The position numbers and the translations under genes were made by a program. Shown here piece by piece: positions 33,470 through 43,454 of a stretch of 64,000 bases of DNA (position 1 is its first letter; every line of letters begins with the position of its first letter). Below the pieces are notes generated by a model. That model was not told the origin of the DNA. It saw only the letters and a list, made by a program, of their open reading frames with translations, and ran no database searches. This DNA comes from an uncultured Bacteroidales bacterium (GTDB lineage: Bacteria > Bacteroidota > Bacteroidia > Bacteroidales > Paludibacteraceae), in NCBI GenBank assembly GCA_946616535.1, contig CAMOJA010000007.1:18750-82749 (forward strand), read 5' to 3'.

Positions 33470-34806
33470 TGAACCCAACCCGGGAATTCAAACTCGCAAT
33501 TCTGCCACTCCGGATCGATTTGTATGAAGGTAGTTTTTTGTTTTTTGATAATCCATTCGTGAATGAAATCCTCTCTCAGTTTGGCTTCTAACATCGATTT
33601 GATGGCCTGGAAGTCATCCGACAGATTTGCTCTGTGTACATCCGTTTTCTTCTTCACTTTCACGATCGCGCATACTTCGCGGTTCTTGGTTTCATCCATC
33701 ATTACGAAGGGTTGCGAAACCTCGCCTTCCTTCAGCGTATAGATCTGTTTGGCAATCTCCGGTGCTAAGTCTTGGTATTCAAAGCGACTACCTCCGGTAT
33801 TGGGATTAATCATCAGACCGCCGTTCATCACGGTGTTCTTATCTTGCGAGAACTGAATGACCGCTTGCTCAAACTGCAGACTGTCAACCGCTATCTGATG
33901 ACGGATGCTATCCAACCGCTCAATAGCTTTCACTTTATCCGTAGCACTGATGCGCGGACGAAGCAGGATATGACGGCAATTGATGCGCTCACCTTTCTTC
34001 TCGATGAGTTGAATGATATGATAGCCGTATTCGGTTTGCACAATACGACTCACGCGTTTCGGGTCATTGAGGTTAAAAGCCACTTCGGCGAACTCCGGTA
34101 CTAACTGACCTTTGCCGACGAATCCTAACTCACCGCCGCGTTTCGCGCTCTCCGTGTCCTCTGAATACAGACGGGCTAACATGCTGAAATCCGCACTGCC
34201 GTTCTGTACGCGCTCCGTGAACTCTCTCAGACGCTGTTTGATACGCTCTGTCTCTTCAATCGGAACAGGAGGCTCGAAACTGATGATCTGAACCTCTACC
34301 TGCGCCGGCATCATCGGCAGTGAGTCAATGGGCAGCGATTGATAGTAACGCCGAATTTCAGAGGGAGTGGGTTTGATGTCGGCAGTCAGTTTGGCCTGCA
34401 TCTGCTGAATAATCATCTGATTGCGCACGCTGGTCATCATTTCTTCGCGGATTTCCGAACTGGTCTTACGGAAATACTCCTCCATCTTCTCTTTCGACCC
34501 GATCTGGTTGATGTAGTAGTTCAATCGCATATCCACCTGGTGACTCACGCTCGACTCATTCGCCTCCACGGAGTCTAAGGCTGCTTGGTGCAGGAAGAGT
34601 TTTTGGACGGCCATCTGCTCGGGAATATAACAATAGGGGTCACCCGGAATAGATGTCCCTTCGTAGATGGCGCGTAGACGCTCTTCTTCTACTTCGCTAC
34701 GTAAGATAGCCTCATCGCCTACTACCCAAATCACCTCGTCAATCACCCCCTGCGCACTCAGCGTGAGGCAGAATAACAGACCCAACAATATCGTTTTAGT
34801 TCTCAT
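33466..34806 (-). CDS. SurA-like peptidyl-prolyl isomerase/chaperone
   Basis: The 446-residue protein has a signal peptide (ILLGLLFCLTLSAQG), a SurA-N-like start (VIDEVIWVVGDEAILRSEVE) and two parvulin regions: FSMLARLYSEDTESAKRGGELGFVGKG with the later TEYGYHIIQLIEKKGER, and FEQAVIQFSQDKNTVMNGG. Such proteins escort outer-membrane proteins through the periplasm. Its start overlaps the end of the lipoprotein gene by 11 bp, so the two are coupled. Confidence 0.9.
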   Translation of the reverse strand: MRTKTILLGLLFCLTLSAQGVIDEVIWVVGDEAILRSEVEEERLRAIYEGTSIPGDPYCYIPEQMAVQKLFLHQAALDSVEANESSVSHQVDMRLNYYINQIGSKEKMEEYFRKTSSEIREEMMTSVRNQMIIQQMQAKLTADIKPTPSEIRRYYQSLPIDSLPMMPAQVEVQIISFEPPVPIEETERIKQRLREFTERVQNGSADFSMLARLYSEDTESAKRGGELGFVGKGQLVPEFAEVAFNLNDPKRVSRIVQTEYGYHIIQLIEKKGERINCRHILLRPRISATDKVKAIERLDSIRHQIAVDSLQFEQAVIQFSQDKNTVMNGGLMINPNTGGSRFEYQDLAPEIAKQIYTLKEGEVSQPFVMMDETKNREVCAIVKVKKKTDVHRANLSDDFQAIKSMLEAKLREDFIHEWIIKKQKTTFIQIDPEWQNCEFEFPGWVH

Positions 34807-35632
34807 AGAATTTTATTTTCTGTTCTTGAATAGCCTCGTTATACAGTTTCTCTCGTTCTTTTTGCAAGAAATCCACTTGGCGCTCATGCAGCACCATCTT
34901 CTCAATTTGCGGGCGGGCATACTCGATCGGCATGGCTGAGCCGCGTAAGTACTTATCCGTCACTTGCAGAATATACGTATAGAGGGAATCGCTCATCTCC
35001 ACTTGATCCTTGCTCTTCAGTTTATTCTCGATATCGCCGCGCTCAATAGGCATATGATTGAGCAGGTCGGTAGTGGTTAACCATTTATCGTCAAATAACT
35101 CATAACCGCTGGCGTTCTGGTACGCGTATTTCTCGATGTTATCCATCTCTTTCTTGCTCATCCATCCGCGCAGTTTAGCGATATTCGGTGCATCGTTCGG
35201 TACCACCACCAAGATACCGTGAATAATACTCTCATCCAATATGAATCGGTCGGACATCTGGGCGTAGATCTGTGCTACGGTCGTATCCAATACGGTCTTG
35301 GACATATGACGCTCCACCAAGTATTCTTCGTACGCATGTACGTACAGCGCGCGACGATAATCCTCTACCATGCGCTCGATCTCACTGTTCGCTTGCGCCT
35401 TGGCGTTGTCGTACAGCAGGATGTCCTTTGCCCACTGACTGATATACTGCTGCGTCACACGCATACTATCTTCGCTGTTCAGACCTAAGGTTAACGAATC
35501 TAAGGTCGAACGGTATAAATAATGCCCATTCACTTCTACGGCCGCACCGGACTGTTGTTTCTTCTCCAGCGCCTGACATCCGCACAACAAAAAGCTTGCC
35601 AAGGCAAGATATATAATCGGTTTATTTCTCAT
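34796..35632 (-). CDS. Lipoprotein, SurA/PrsA-like helical chaperone without clear catalytic domain
   Basis: The ATG at 35632 gives 278 residues with lipobox LALASFLLCGC. The mature region is mostly helical with an N-terminal VEVNGHYLYRSTLDSL and a mid region ESIIHGILVVVPNDAP, resembling the N-terminal arm of SurA/PpiD-like isomerases, but parvulin active-site motifs are not evident. It is translationally coupled to the SurA-like gene. A longer frame upstream would overlap the divergent promoter region and is rejected. Confidence 0.75.
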   Translation of the reverse strand: MRNKPIIYLALASFLLCGCQALEKKQQSGAAVEVNGHYLYRSTLDSLTLGLNSEDSMRVTQQYISQWAKDILLYDNAKAQANSEIERMVEDYRRALYVHAYEEYLVERHMSKTVLDTTVAQIYAQMSDRFILDESIIHGILVVVPNDAPNIAKLRGWMSKKEMDNIEKYAYQNASGYELFDDKWLTTTDLLNHMPIERGDIENKLKSKDQVEMSDSLYTYILQVTDKYLRGSAMPIEYARPQIEKMVLHERQVDFLQKEREKLYNEAIQEQKIKFYEN

Positions 35633-35640
35633 AACGGCCG

Positions 35641-35671
35641 CAAAGGTACAAAAAAATTTGCATATATACAA
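35641..35671 (-). promoter_or_regulatory. Predicted promoter of the lipoprotein-SurA-OstA operon
   Basis: On the minus strand TTG, 20-bp spacer, TACCTTTG, ending 9 bp before the start codon. It overlaps the oppositely directed aroB promoter. Confidence 0.65.
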
Positions 35672-35688
35672 AAATTTTTGTAATTTTG
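35657..35688 (+). promoter_or_regulatory. Predicted promoter of aroB
   Basis: TTTG, 20-bp spacer CATATATACAAAAATTTTTG, TAATTTTG; ATG 9 bp downstream, so the mRNA would be nearly leaderless. Confidence 0.75.
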
Positions 35689-35696
35689 CACGCAAA

Positions 35697-36713
35697 ATGA
35701 GTTGTGAAGCCCTAAATAGTGCACTTTTACCCCATTTAGAGGGGGTGGAAAAGGACCAAATATGCGTAGTTGCGGATAAGTGCCTTATCCGCCATCCTGT
35801 CTGGACAGGTGCTCAAGCGCTGCAAAATCGACCGGTTTTGTGGCTCGAGGTGACGGAGGCGAATAAGTCGCTGGAGACCGTATCTCGTATTTGGGATTTT
35901 CTTTTTGAGCATGCCATTACCCGTAGGGGACTGCTGATTTGTATCGGAGGCGGGGCGCTGACGGACATGGGTGGTTTTGCGGCCGCTACGTATAAGCGTG
36001 GTATGAGCTATATCAATGTCCCTACGACTTTGCTGGCGATGATTGATGCCGCTTCGGGCGGAAAGACCGGCATTAACTACCGCGGCATCAAGAATAGCAT
36101 CGGTGCGTTTGCTGCGCCGCGTGCTACCATCCTCTGTCCGGAATGGCTGTCTACTTTATCGCCCCTACAGTTCCTCAGCGGCTTTGCCGAGATGTTGAAG
36201 ACGGGTTTGATAGACGGTCAGGCTTTGTGGAACGGCTTGCTGCAGTACGATCTGGATAAGATGGATACAGCTTCGCTCTCTCCGCTTATCGCGGATTGTA
36301 TGGCGGTGAAGCAGCGTATTGTAGCGCAAGACCCGCAGGAAAACGGAATACGTAAGGTATTGAACTTTGGTCATACCTTCGGCCATGCGCTGGAACGGAA
36401 GATGCAGGTGCCGCATGGCTATGCTGTGTTATATGGAATGATCGCGGAATTATACCTTAGTGTGACGCGCTTGGGCTGTCCGCGTGAGCCCTTGCAACAA
36501 CTCACCCGACTTATGCTGCAGTATTATGGTAAACCCCAGTGTAAGTGTTCGGATAGAGACCAATTGCTGGCCTTGATGCAGCAAGATAAGAAAAACGAAC
36601 AGGCCGCTCAGATCAACTGTACCTTGTTGCAGGCCGTGGGTACACCGCTTATCAATCAATCGATCAGTGCTTCGGATGCCAATGAAGCATTGGATTACCT
36701 CTTCTCTTTGTAA
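35697..36713 (+). CDS. aroB: 3-dehydroquinate synthase
   Basis: The ATG at 35697 gives 338 residues. NAD-binding CIGGGALTDMGGFAAATYKRG (in two parts) and the family motifs NVPTTLLAMIDAASGGKTGINY and NFGHTFGHALE are present. The enzyme closes DAHP to 3-dehydroquinate, the second shikimate step. The next gene begins 2 bp after the stop, so it is in an operon with the nucleotidyltransferase gene. Confidence 0.96.
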   Translation: MSCEALNSALLPHLEGVEKDQICVVADKCLIRHPVWTGAQALQNRPVLWLEVTEANKSLETVSRIWDFLFEHAITRRGLLICIGGGALTDMGGFAAATYKRGMSYINVPTTLLAMIDAASGGKTGINYRGIKNSIGAFAAPRATILCPEWLSTLSPLQFLSGFAEMLKTGLIDGQALWNGLLQYDLDKMDTASLSPLIADCMAVKQRIVAQDPQENGIRKVLNFGHTFGHALERKMQVPHGYAVLYGMIAELYLSVTRLGCPREPLQQLTRLMLQYYGKPQCKCSDRDQLLALMQQDKKNEQAAQINCTLLQAVGTPLINQSISASDANEALDYLFSL

Positions 36714-36715
36714 CG

Positions 36716-38125
36716 ATGATCATAACGGATAAGAAAATAGAAAACCCGATGTTGAAGATGGTCGGTGCAGAAGCCGATCGTTTGGGGTTAGAGTGCTATG
36801 TCATCGGTGGGTATGTACGCGATCTGTTCCTGCATCGCGAGTCCACCGATATCGATGTAGTTGTTGTCGGCTCCGGTATATCTTTGGCGGAGGCCGTGGC
36901 AAAGAAATTAGGTAAGGGTGCCCATTTAAGTGTGTTTAAGACCTATGGTACGGCGCAAGTGAAGCGGGGAGATCTGGAGTTGGAGTTTGTTGGCGCACGC
37001 AAAGAGAGTTATACCCGCGATAGCCGCAATCCCATCGTCGAAGACGGAACGCTGCAGGAAGATCAGGACCGCCGCGATTTCACTATCAACGCCATGGCGA
37101 TCTGTTTGAATAGTTCGCGTTATGGCGAACTGCTCGATCCGTTCGATGGAATCGGCGATTTAGAGCGCTGTATCATCCGCACTCCCCTCAATCCCGATAT
37201 TACCTTCTCGGATGATCCGCTGCGCATGATGCGCGCCATCCGGTTTGCTACCCAGTTGGGCTTCAATCTGCATCCCGATACCTTCGATGCTATTCGGCGA
37301 AATGCTTCTCGTTTAGAAATCATCACCCGCGAACGAATAGCGGAGGAACTGAATAAGATTATGATGAGTCGCCGCCCATCCGAAGGGTGGCTACTGCTGG
37401 ATAAAACAGGTCTGTTACCCCTTGTCTTACCCGATTTGGTGGCACTCAAAGGCGTGGAGGTGAAGGACGGGAAAGGACATAAAGACGTCTTCCTGCATAC
37501 CCTTAAAGTACTTGATAATCTTGCGGATTCATCGGATAAATTATGGTTAAGATGGGCGGCCTTGCTGCATGATATCGGTAAACCCAGAAGTAAGGCATGG
37601 GACCCACAGGCCGGATGGACATTTAGAAATCATAATTATATCGGAGCCAAGATGGTGCCGCGTATCTTCGCAAAACTCAAACTGCCGTTGAATGAGAAGA
37701 TGGAGTATGTGAAGAAGATGGTGGATTTGCATATGCGGCCGATTAACCTCATTGAAGATACGGTTACGGATAGCGCAGTACGCCGTCTGCTCTTCGAGGC
37801 AGGAGATGATATAGACGATTTGATGCTGCTCTGCGATGCGGACATCACGAGCCGTAATGAAGAGAAAAAAGCCCGATTCCATCGGAACTATCAGTTGGTA
37901 CGGCAGAAGATGGTGGAGTTAGAGGAACGAGATAGGATTCGTAATTTCCAACCGCCAGTGAAAGGCGATGAGATCATGGAGATTCTTCATCTCGAACCCT
38001 GTTCTATCGTGGGTGAGTTGAAGGCTGCGATCAAGGATGCGATTCTCGACGGCATCATCCCCAATGAATACGAACCGGCTAAAGAATATATGCTCAAACT
38101 AGCACATGAGAAAGGCTTGTGTTAG
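36716..38125 (+). CDS. CCA tRNA nucleotidyltransferase/poly(A) polymerase family with HD domain
   Basis: The 469-residue product has the class II nucleotidyltransferase head VIGGYVRDLFLHRESTDIDVVV (GGxxRD and the DxD metal site) and an RNA-binding region with RMMRAIRFATQLGF. An HD domain reads LRWAALLHDIGKP. Because the tRNAs here lack encoded CCA, a CCA-adding role is likely. The gene is coupled to aroB and followed by parE, which has its own promoter. Confidence 0.93.
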   Translation: MIITDKKIENPMLKMVGAEADRLGLECYVIGGYVRDLFLHRESTDIDVVVVGSGISLAEAVAKKLGKGAHLSVFKTYGTAQVKRGDLELEFVGARKESYTRDSRNPIVEDGTLQEDQDRRDFTINAMAICLNSSRYGELLDPFDGIGDLERCIIRTPLNPDITFSDDPLRMMRAIRFATQLGFNLHPDTFDAIRRNASRLEIITRERIAEELNKIMMSRRPSEGWLLLDKTGLLPLVLPDLVALKGVEVKDGKGHKDVFLHTLKVLDNLADSSDKLWLRWAALLHDIGKPRSKAWDPQAGWTFRNHNYIGAKMVPRIFAKLKLPLNEKMEYVKKMVDLHMRPINLIEDTVTDSAVRRLLFEAGDDIDDLMLLCDADITSRNEEKKARFHRNYQLVRQKMVELEERDRIRNFQPPVKGDEIMEILHLEPCSIVGELKAAIKDAILDGIIPNEYEPAKEYMLKLAHEKGLC

Positions 38126-38141
38126 AAAAAAAGAAGTGAAA

Positions 38142-38173
38142 TTTGCGTATATCAAAATTATTTTGTAATTTTG
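38142..38173 (+). promoter_or_regulatory. Predicted promoter of parE
   Basis: TTTG, 20 bp (CGTATATCAAAATTATTTTG), TAATTTTG; ATG 23 bp downstream. Confidence 0.75.
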
Positions 38174-38196
38174 CACCCGCAATTTGAAAACGGAAT

Positions 38197-40113
38197 ATGG
38201 CTGAGATAGACGAGATAAATGTAAATGCCGTGAATTACGGCGATGAGAACATCATTCACCTCGATGACATGGAGCATATCCGTCGTCGTCCGGGTATGTA
38301 CATCGGTAAATTGGGTGACGGTAGTCACTCCGATGACGGTATCTATGTGCTGATTAAAGAGAGTATCGATAACTCGATTGATGAGTACCGCATGGGTGAG
38401 GGTAAGGTGATTGAAGTGGAGGTACAGGATGGCCGTGTGCGCGTACGTGACTACGGACGTGGAATACCTTTGGGTAAACTGGTCGATGTGGTTTCGGTGC
38501 TGAATACCGGCGGTAAATACGATAGCAAGGCTTTTAAGAAATCAGTTGGTCTGAATGGTGTGGGTACCAAAGCGGTGAATGCGCTGTCATCCTATTTCTC
38601 GGTGGAGTCATTCCGCGAAGGCAAGACTCGTAAAGCAGTGTTTGCGCAAGGTAAACTCGTTAGCGATACCGGTACGCTGGATTATAAGGGGACAGAGAAA
38701 CGAGGCACCATCATCGAGTTTGTGCCCGATGACAGCAAGGGGCTCTTTGAGAACTATCATTTCCGCGATGATTATATCGAGGAGTTGCTGCGCAACTACG
38801 CGTACTTGAATACCGGTTTGACACTCGTCTATAACGGAAAGAAATTTGTTTCCAAGAACGGTTTGCTCGACTTGCTGACGGAGAATATGACGGAGACTCC
38901 GTTGTATCCGATTATTCATCTCGTGGGCGAAGATATCGAGATTGCGTTAACCCATACCAACCAGAACGGCGATGAGTATTACTCATTCGTGAACGGTCAG
39001 CATACCATCCAAGGCGGTACCCATCAGGCAGCGTATCGCGAAGCGATAGGACGTACGATCAAGGAGTTCTTCAATAAGAACCAGGAACTGGCGGATATCC
39101 GAAACGGTGTGGTAGGAGCGATTGCCATCAATGTGGAGGAACCGGTCTTCGAATCCCAGACGAAAGTGAAGTTGGGTTCGAAAGATATGAGTCCTACCGG
39201 CGGCGTGAGTGTGAATAAGTTCGTCAATGACTTTGTCAAGACCCAACTGGATAATTTCCTGCATAAGAACCCGCAGACCGTGGAGGTGATGCTGCAGAAG
39301 ATCCAGGACTCCGAGAAAGAGCGTAAGGCTATTGCGGCTGTATCGAAGGTAGCGCGTGAGCGGGCGAAGAAGAACCTGGTGAACAACCCCAAGTTACGCG
39401 ATTGTCAGATTCACCTGAACGATACTAAGCCGGTGAAATCGGCAAAAGATGCAGATGATGATCTGCGTTTGGAGAGTTCAATCTTCATTACCGAGGGTCT
39501 GTCTGCATCGGGGTCGATCACAAAGAGTCGCGACGTCCGTACCCAGGCTGTTTTCTCCTTGCGCGGTAAACCGCTTAACTGCTACGGGCTGAGTAAGTCG
39601 GTGGTCTATGAGAACGAAGAATTCAATTGCTTGCAGTCGGCGCTGAATATAGAAGACGGTCTGGATGAACTGCGCTATAACAAAGTCATCATCGCTACCG
39701 ATGCCGATGTGGATGGAATGCATATTCGTCTGCTGATGCTTACGTTCTTCCTGCAGTTCTTCCCCGATCTGGTGAAGAAAGGACATGTCTATATCTTGCA
39801 GACTCCGCTTTTCCGCGTGAAGGATAAGAACCAAATCATCTACTGCTATTCCGAAGAGGAACGCCAGAAAGCGATCGCCAAAGTGAAGACGCCGGAGATC
39901 ACCCGATTCAAAGGTTTAGGAGAGATTTCTCCCGATGAATTCAAGGGTTTTATCGGTTCTGGTATCCGTCTGGACCAGGTGACGCTGCGTAAAGAAGACG
40001 CAGTGAGTGAGTTGCTGGCCTATTATATGGGAAAGAACACCACCGAGCGTCAGCAGTTCATCATCGATAACCTCGTCATAGAGGAAGACCGTGTCGATGA
40101 ATTCGAAGAGTAA
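38197..40113 (+). CDS. parE: DNA topoisomerase IV subunit B
   Basis: The 638-residue type II topoisomerase ATPase subunit has the GHKL motifs [23 protein letters not shown] and [21 protein letters not shown] and the TOPRIM motifs [10 protein letters not shown] and [16 protein letters not shown]. Length and sequence are closer to ParE than GyrB (no GyrB-type insertion). It decatenates chromosomes with ParC, not in the window. Confidence 0.92.
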   Translation: MAEIDEINVNAVNYGDENIIHLDDMEHIRRRPGMYIGKLGDGSHSDDGIYVLIKESIDNSIDEYRMGEGKVIEVEVQDGRVRVRDYGRGIPLGKLVDVVSVLNTGGKYDSKAFKKSVGLNGVGTKAVNALSSYFSVESFREGKTRKAVFAQGKLVSDTGTLDYKGTEKRGTIIEFVPDDSKGLFENYHFRDDYIEELLRNYAYLNTGLTLVYNGKKFVSKNGLLDLLTENMTETPLYPIIHLVGEDIEIALTHTNQNGDEYYSFVNGQHTIQGGTHQAAYREAIGRTIKEFFNKNQELADIRNGVVGAIAINVEEPVFESQTKVKLGSKDMSPTGGVSVNKFVNDFVKTQLDNFLHKNPQTVEVMLQKIQDSEKERKAIAAVSKVARERAKKNLVNNPKLRDCQIHLNDTKPVKSAKDADDDLRLESSIFITEGLSASGSITKSRDVRTQAVFSLRGKPLNCYGLSKSVVYENEEFNCLQSALNIEDGLDELRYNKVIIATDADVDGMHIRLLMLTFFLQFFPDLVKKGHVYILQTPLFRVKDKNQIIYCYSEEERQKAIAKVKTPEITRFKGLGEISPDEFKGFIGSGIRLDQVTLRKEDAVSELLAYYMGKNTTERQQFIIDNLVIEEDRVDEFEE

Positions 40114-40139
40114 CGCTTTTCTGCGTATAATTATAAGGA

Positions 40140-40553
40140 ATGCGCACGCGTGTATATCAAAATAAGGAACAGATCTTCTGTGAATGGCGTCATCAATGGG
40201 TGCGTCTCACACCGGAAGAATGGGTTCGCCAACAGTTGCTTCACCGTTTGGTGGAGCAATTTGGTTTTCCCGCCTCCTTAATCGGCGTGGAGGTATCTAT
40301 TCAAGTGGGAGAAACCCATAAGCGCTGCGATGCGGTCGTCTATAATCGCCCCCTGCAGCCGCTTATGCTTATCGAATGTAAAGCGGAAATGGTTCCTTTG
40401 ACGCAAAAGACCTTAGACCAGGCCCTTATCTATAATCGCCGTCTCCATGTGCCGTACCTTATACTGCATAATGGTGTTCAGACCATCGTTGTCAAGGTAT
40501 CGGACTCCGGCGTGGAGCGTTTAGCGAATCTTCCTTCGTTCCCGAACGATTAA
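40140..40553 (+). CDS. Small PD-(D/E)XK protein, type I restriction HsdR N-terminal-like
   Basis: The 137-residue protein consists of just the HsdR-N-type nuclease fold: RCDAVVYNRPLQPLMLIECKAE places Asp64, Glu79 and Lys81 as the D...ExK site, and QALIYNRRLHVPYLILHNG follows. No helicase domain and no HsdM/HsdS neighbours are present. Stand-alone versions are common in Bacteroidota, near housekeeping genes, and their role is not known to me. Its end overlaps the convergent gene by 33 bp. Confidence 0.85.
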   Translation: MRTRVYQNKEQIFCEWRHQWVRLTPEEWVRQQLLHRLVEQFGFPASLIGVEVSIQVGETHKRCDAVVYNRPLQPLMLIECKAEMVPLTQKTLDQALIYNRRLHVPYLILHNGVQTIVVKVSDSGVERLANLPSFPND

Positions 40554-40961
40554 TAAAGCTTCTTCGCGAATATCTTCCGGCAGGGCGATATTACGTAACT
40601 GCATGCTGCGGCACCAACCCGGTACGTCGCTTTCTTGCAGCGTAGTGAATACGGCCCGCACCATCTCGTGCTGCTCCGGGGTATAATCTTCTGCCGCAAT
40701 GCCCGCCAGGGCATCTAATTCCTCATCATCGTAATACTCGATCTGTGCATTCGTCTGCAGCAGCGTCTCTCGTTCGCAAACGAGGTGCTCACCGCAACAC
40801 CCCTCCGGACGGGTATTGTCCGAAGAGGGCGTGGGGTCTGACGCTTGCGTATCGGGTGACTGTTGAGCGCGAGCGCGTCGTCGCTCCCTAATCTCAAACA
40901 GCACCACGATCAACATCGTTAATGAGATGAAAAGCAAAAGAGGAGCCATTGACTTATTCAC
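40521..40961 (-). CDS. Small single-pass membrane protein, unknown function
   Basis: 146 residues: a membrane helix at ~6-21 (APLLLFISLTMLIVVLF), a basic stretch (EIRERRRARAQQ), a Ser/Thr/Pro-rich linker and an acidic cysteine-containing domain (RPEGCCGEHLVCERETL; DDEELDALAGIAAEDYTP). No family was recognised. It lies 15 bp downstream of glnS on the same strand. The 33-bp convergent overlap with the HsdR-N-like gene is the only odd point. Confidence 0.7.
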   Translation of the reverse strand: MNKSMAPLLLFISLTMLIVVLFEIRERRRARAQQSPDTQASDPTPSSDNTRPEGCCGEHLVCERETLLQTNAQIEYYDDEELDALAGIAAEDYTPEQHEMVRAVFTTLQESDVPGWCRSMQLRNIALPEDIREEALLIVRERRKIR

Positions 40962-40976
40962 TATATTCGCAATCCG

Positions 40977-42698
40977 TTACTTCAGATAATTATCCTTGAG
41001 CGAGCAGGTGCGGTTGAGAACGAGTTTCTCTGCGTTCGTATCCTGGTCCACTACGAAATAACCCTGCTTAAGCAGTTGGTAATGATTCTCTCTCGGAATA
41101 CCGTTCTCGAGGATCGGCGCATGTAACTCGCTGCGCAGCGCACCTTCTACTTTCGCTGTCACTACCTTCAGGCTTTCCGGATTCAGCAGGTCGCGGAAGT
41201 CACCCTCCTCTGCACTCGGGTTCTCTACGGCGAAGAGACGGTCGTACAGACGAACTTCTGCATCGAGTGCGCTGTTGCACTCTACCCAGTTGATCGTTGC
41301 TTTCGTCTTGCGGTTACCGCCTTCGGTGCCGGACTTCGAGTTCGGATCGTAGGTTGCATAGACGGTAGTGATATTACCGGCCGCATCTTTCTCGCACCCG
41401 GTCGCTTGGATGATGTAACTGTTCTTCAGACGTACCTCACGGCCACCGGGGCTGAGGCGGTAGAACTTATTATCGGCTTCCTCCAAGAAGTCACCACGTT
41501 CGATCCACAGTTCGCGACCGAAACGTACCTCACGTGTACCTAAAGCCTCGATTCCATCGATGTTTTCTGCGGTGAGTGTCTCGCCTTCGCCTTCATAATT
41601 GGTGATGATCAGTTTCACGGGATCGAAGATGGCACATACACGCGGAGCGGTCTCTTTGAGGTCCTCACGAATGGTGTGTTCCAGCAAACCCTGGTCGATC
41701 ATACCTTCCACTTTCGTATAACCGATACGGTCCATGAACGTACGGATAGAAGACGGGGTGTAACCGCGGCGACGCAGACCGCAAACAGTCGGCATTCGCG
41801 GATCGTCCCAACCGGCTACCAGACCTTCTTTCACCAGTTGCAGCATCTTACGCTTCGACATCACGGTATAGGTGATGTTCAGGCGGTTGAACTCACGCTG
41901 CTTCGGACGATAGTCCGGTCCGTAGGGACTTAATCCGCAGAAATTAGCACCGCTGAACTGGTCGATGAAATAGTCGTATAACGGACGGTGTACCTCGAAC
42001 TCCAGCGTACAGATAGAGTGGGTTACGCCCTCGAAATAATCGGACTGACCGTGGGCGAAGTCGTACATCGGATAGACGTTCCATTTACGGCCCGTACGGT
42101 GATGCGGGTGGGAGGTGATGATGCGGTACATGATAGGATCGCGGAAATGCATGTTCGGATTTGCCATGTCGATCTTCGCGCGCAGCACCATCTTGCCTTC
42201 TTCAATCTCACCGCGCTGCATCGCTTCAAATAGACGCAGGTTTTCTTCGATCGGACGGTCGCGATAGGGCGAAGCTACACCGGGTTCCGTAGGCGTACCT
42301 TTCTGCTCCGCGATCTGTTCTGCCGTCTGCTCATCGACATAGGCTTTGCCTTCTTTGATGAAACGGATAGCCAGGTCGTACAGCTGCTGGAAATAATCGG
42401 ATGCATAGTATATCTGACCCCACTTGAAACCGAGCCATGCGATATCGCGCTCGATGGTCTCTACGTATTCGGTGTCTTCTTTGGCCGGGTTGGTGTCGTC
42501 GAAACGCAGGTTACAAACACCGTTGTATTTCTCGGCAATACCGAAGTCCAGGCAGATCGCCTTGACGTGACCGATATGCAGGTAACCGTTCGGCTCCGGC
42601 GGGAAACGCGTCTGAATACGACCGTCGTTCACTCCTTCTGCTAAGTCTTTTTCTACGATTTGCTCAATGAAATTGAGACTTTTTTCCTCTTGTTCCAT
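40977..42698 (-). CDS. glnS: Glutaminyl-tRNA synthetase
   Basis: The 573-residue class I synthetase has TRFPPEPNGYLHIGHVKA (HIGH at residues 41-44) and the KMSKS-equivalent VMSKRK; TRPEDTEYV-like Rossmann residues read NPAKEDTEYVETIERDI. The C-terminal anticodon-binding barrels are present (IQATGCEKDAAGNITTVYATYD, in part). It charges tRNA-Gln directly. A heptamer array fills the gap between this start and the end of lpxA. Confidence 0.96.
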   Translation of the reverse strand: MEQEEKSLNFIEQIVEKDLAEGVNDGRIQTRFPPEPNGYLHIGHVKAICLDFGIAEKYNGVCNLRFDDTNPAKEDTEYVETIERDIAWLGFKWGQIYYASDYFQQLYDLAIRFIKEGKAYVDEQTAEQIAEQKGTPTEPGVASPYRDRPIEENLRLFEAMQRGEIEEGKMVLRAKIDMANPNMHFRDPIMYRIITSHPHHRTGRKWNVYPMYDFAHGQSDYFEGVTHSICTLEFEVHRPLYDYFIDQFSGANFCGLSPYGPDYRPKQREFNRLNITYTVMSKRKMLQLVKEGLVAGWDDPRMPTVCGLRRRGYTPSSIRTFMDRIGYTKVEGMIDQGLLEHTIREDLKETAPRVCAIFDPVKLIITNYEGEGETLTAENIDGIEALGTREVRFGRELWIERGDFLEEADNKFYRLSPGGREVRLKNSYIIQATGCEKDAAGNITTVYATYDPNSKSGTEGGNRKTKATINWVECNSALDAEVRLYDRLFAVENPSAEEGDFRDLLNPESLKVVTAKVEGALRSELHAPILENGIPRENHYQLLKQGYFVVDQDTNAEKLVLNRTCSLKDNYLK

Positions 42699-42703
42699 AT
42701 ATA

Positions 42704-42738
42704 AATTTCAAATATCTAATTTCAAATATCAAAAATCA
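42704..42738 (-). repeat. Heptamer array between lpxA and glnS
   Basis: Five units AATTTCA, AATATCT, AATTTCA, AATATCA, AAAATCA; it reaches the lpxA stop codon. Confidence 0.9.
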
Positions 42739-43452
42739 ATTTCTTACGATTCCTCTTTCGGAATTGCGTATGAAATGGAGTATGGCATCGCGTTCGGGTG
42801 TCTGAGGCATTGTAGCCTCGATGGTATCGAGGGCCTGGGATACGATCATACCGCCTTGATAGATGAGGCGATACGCCTCTTGGATGGTATGAATCTGTTC
42901 CGGCGTGAAACCGCGACGGTTCAGGCCCACCGAGTTAATACCGCAGTACGCAATGGGTTCGCGGGCCGCAATGACATAGGGCGGGATATCTTTGTTGATC
43001 TTCGAACCGCCTTGAATCATCACATGGCTACCGATATGACTGAACTGATGCACCAGCGTACCACCTCCAATGATCGCGAAGTCATCCACTTCCACTTCGC
43101 CGGCCAACTGCGTGGCATTCGACATGATGATGTTGTTATGCAGGATGCAGTCGTGCGCTACGTGGCAGTAAGCCATGATGAGGTTGTTATTACCGATGAC
43201 GGTCTTGCCTTTCGACGCTGTGCCGCGATGAATAGTGACGAACTCGCGCAACACGCAGTTATCGCCGATGATGGTCCAGGTCTCTTCTCCCTTGTATTTC
43301 AGGTCCTGCGGCACAGCACCGATGACGGCGGAAGGGAAGATATGGCAGTTATCACCGATGATCACATTGTCATCGACATAGGCGAACGCATCGATCGTGA
43401 CGTTCTTTCCGATTTGAGCCTTTGGGCTCACATATGCTAATGGGCTTATCAT
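42736..43452 (-). CDS. lpxA: UDP-N-acetylglucosamine acyltransferase
   Basis: The 238-residue product is a left-handed beta-helix of hexapeptide repeats starting ISPLAYVSPKAQIGKNVTID, with the catalytic-histidine region MAYCHVAHDCILHNN and the LpxA signature KINKDIPPYVIAAREPIAYCGINSVGLNRRGF (read in parts). It adds the first acyl chain of lipid A to UDP-GlcNAc. It is the last of the lpxD-lpxC-lpxA set and slightly shorter than the E. coli enzyme. Confidence 0.94.
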   Translation of the reverse strand: MISPLAYVSPKAQIGKNVTIDAFAYVDDNVIIGDNCHIFPSAVIGAVPQDLKYKGEETWTIIGDNCVLREFVTIHRGTASKGKTVIGNNNLIMAYCHVAHDCILHNNIIMSNATQLAGEVEVDDFAIIGGGTLVHQFSHIGSHVMIQGGSKINKDIPPYVIAAREPIAYCGINSVGLNRRGFTPEQIHTIQEAYRLIYQGGMIVSQALDTIEATMPQTPERDAILHFIRNSERGIVRN

Positions 43453-43454
43453 AA

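Noticed and set aside
33460..33478. Longer TTG start for the OstA-like gene
   Set aside because: It would overlap the previous gene by 13 bp and weaken the signal peptide; the ATG at 33460 gives a good signal sequence.
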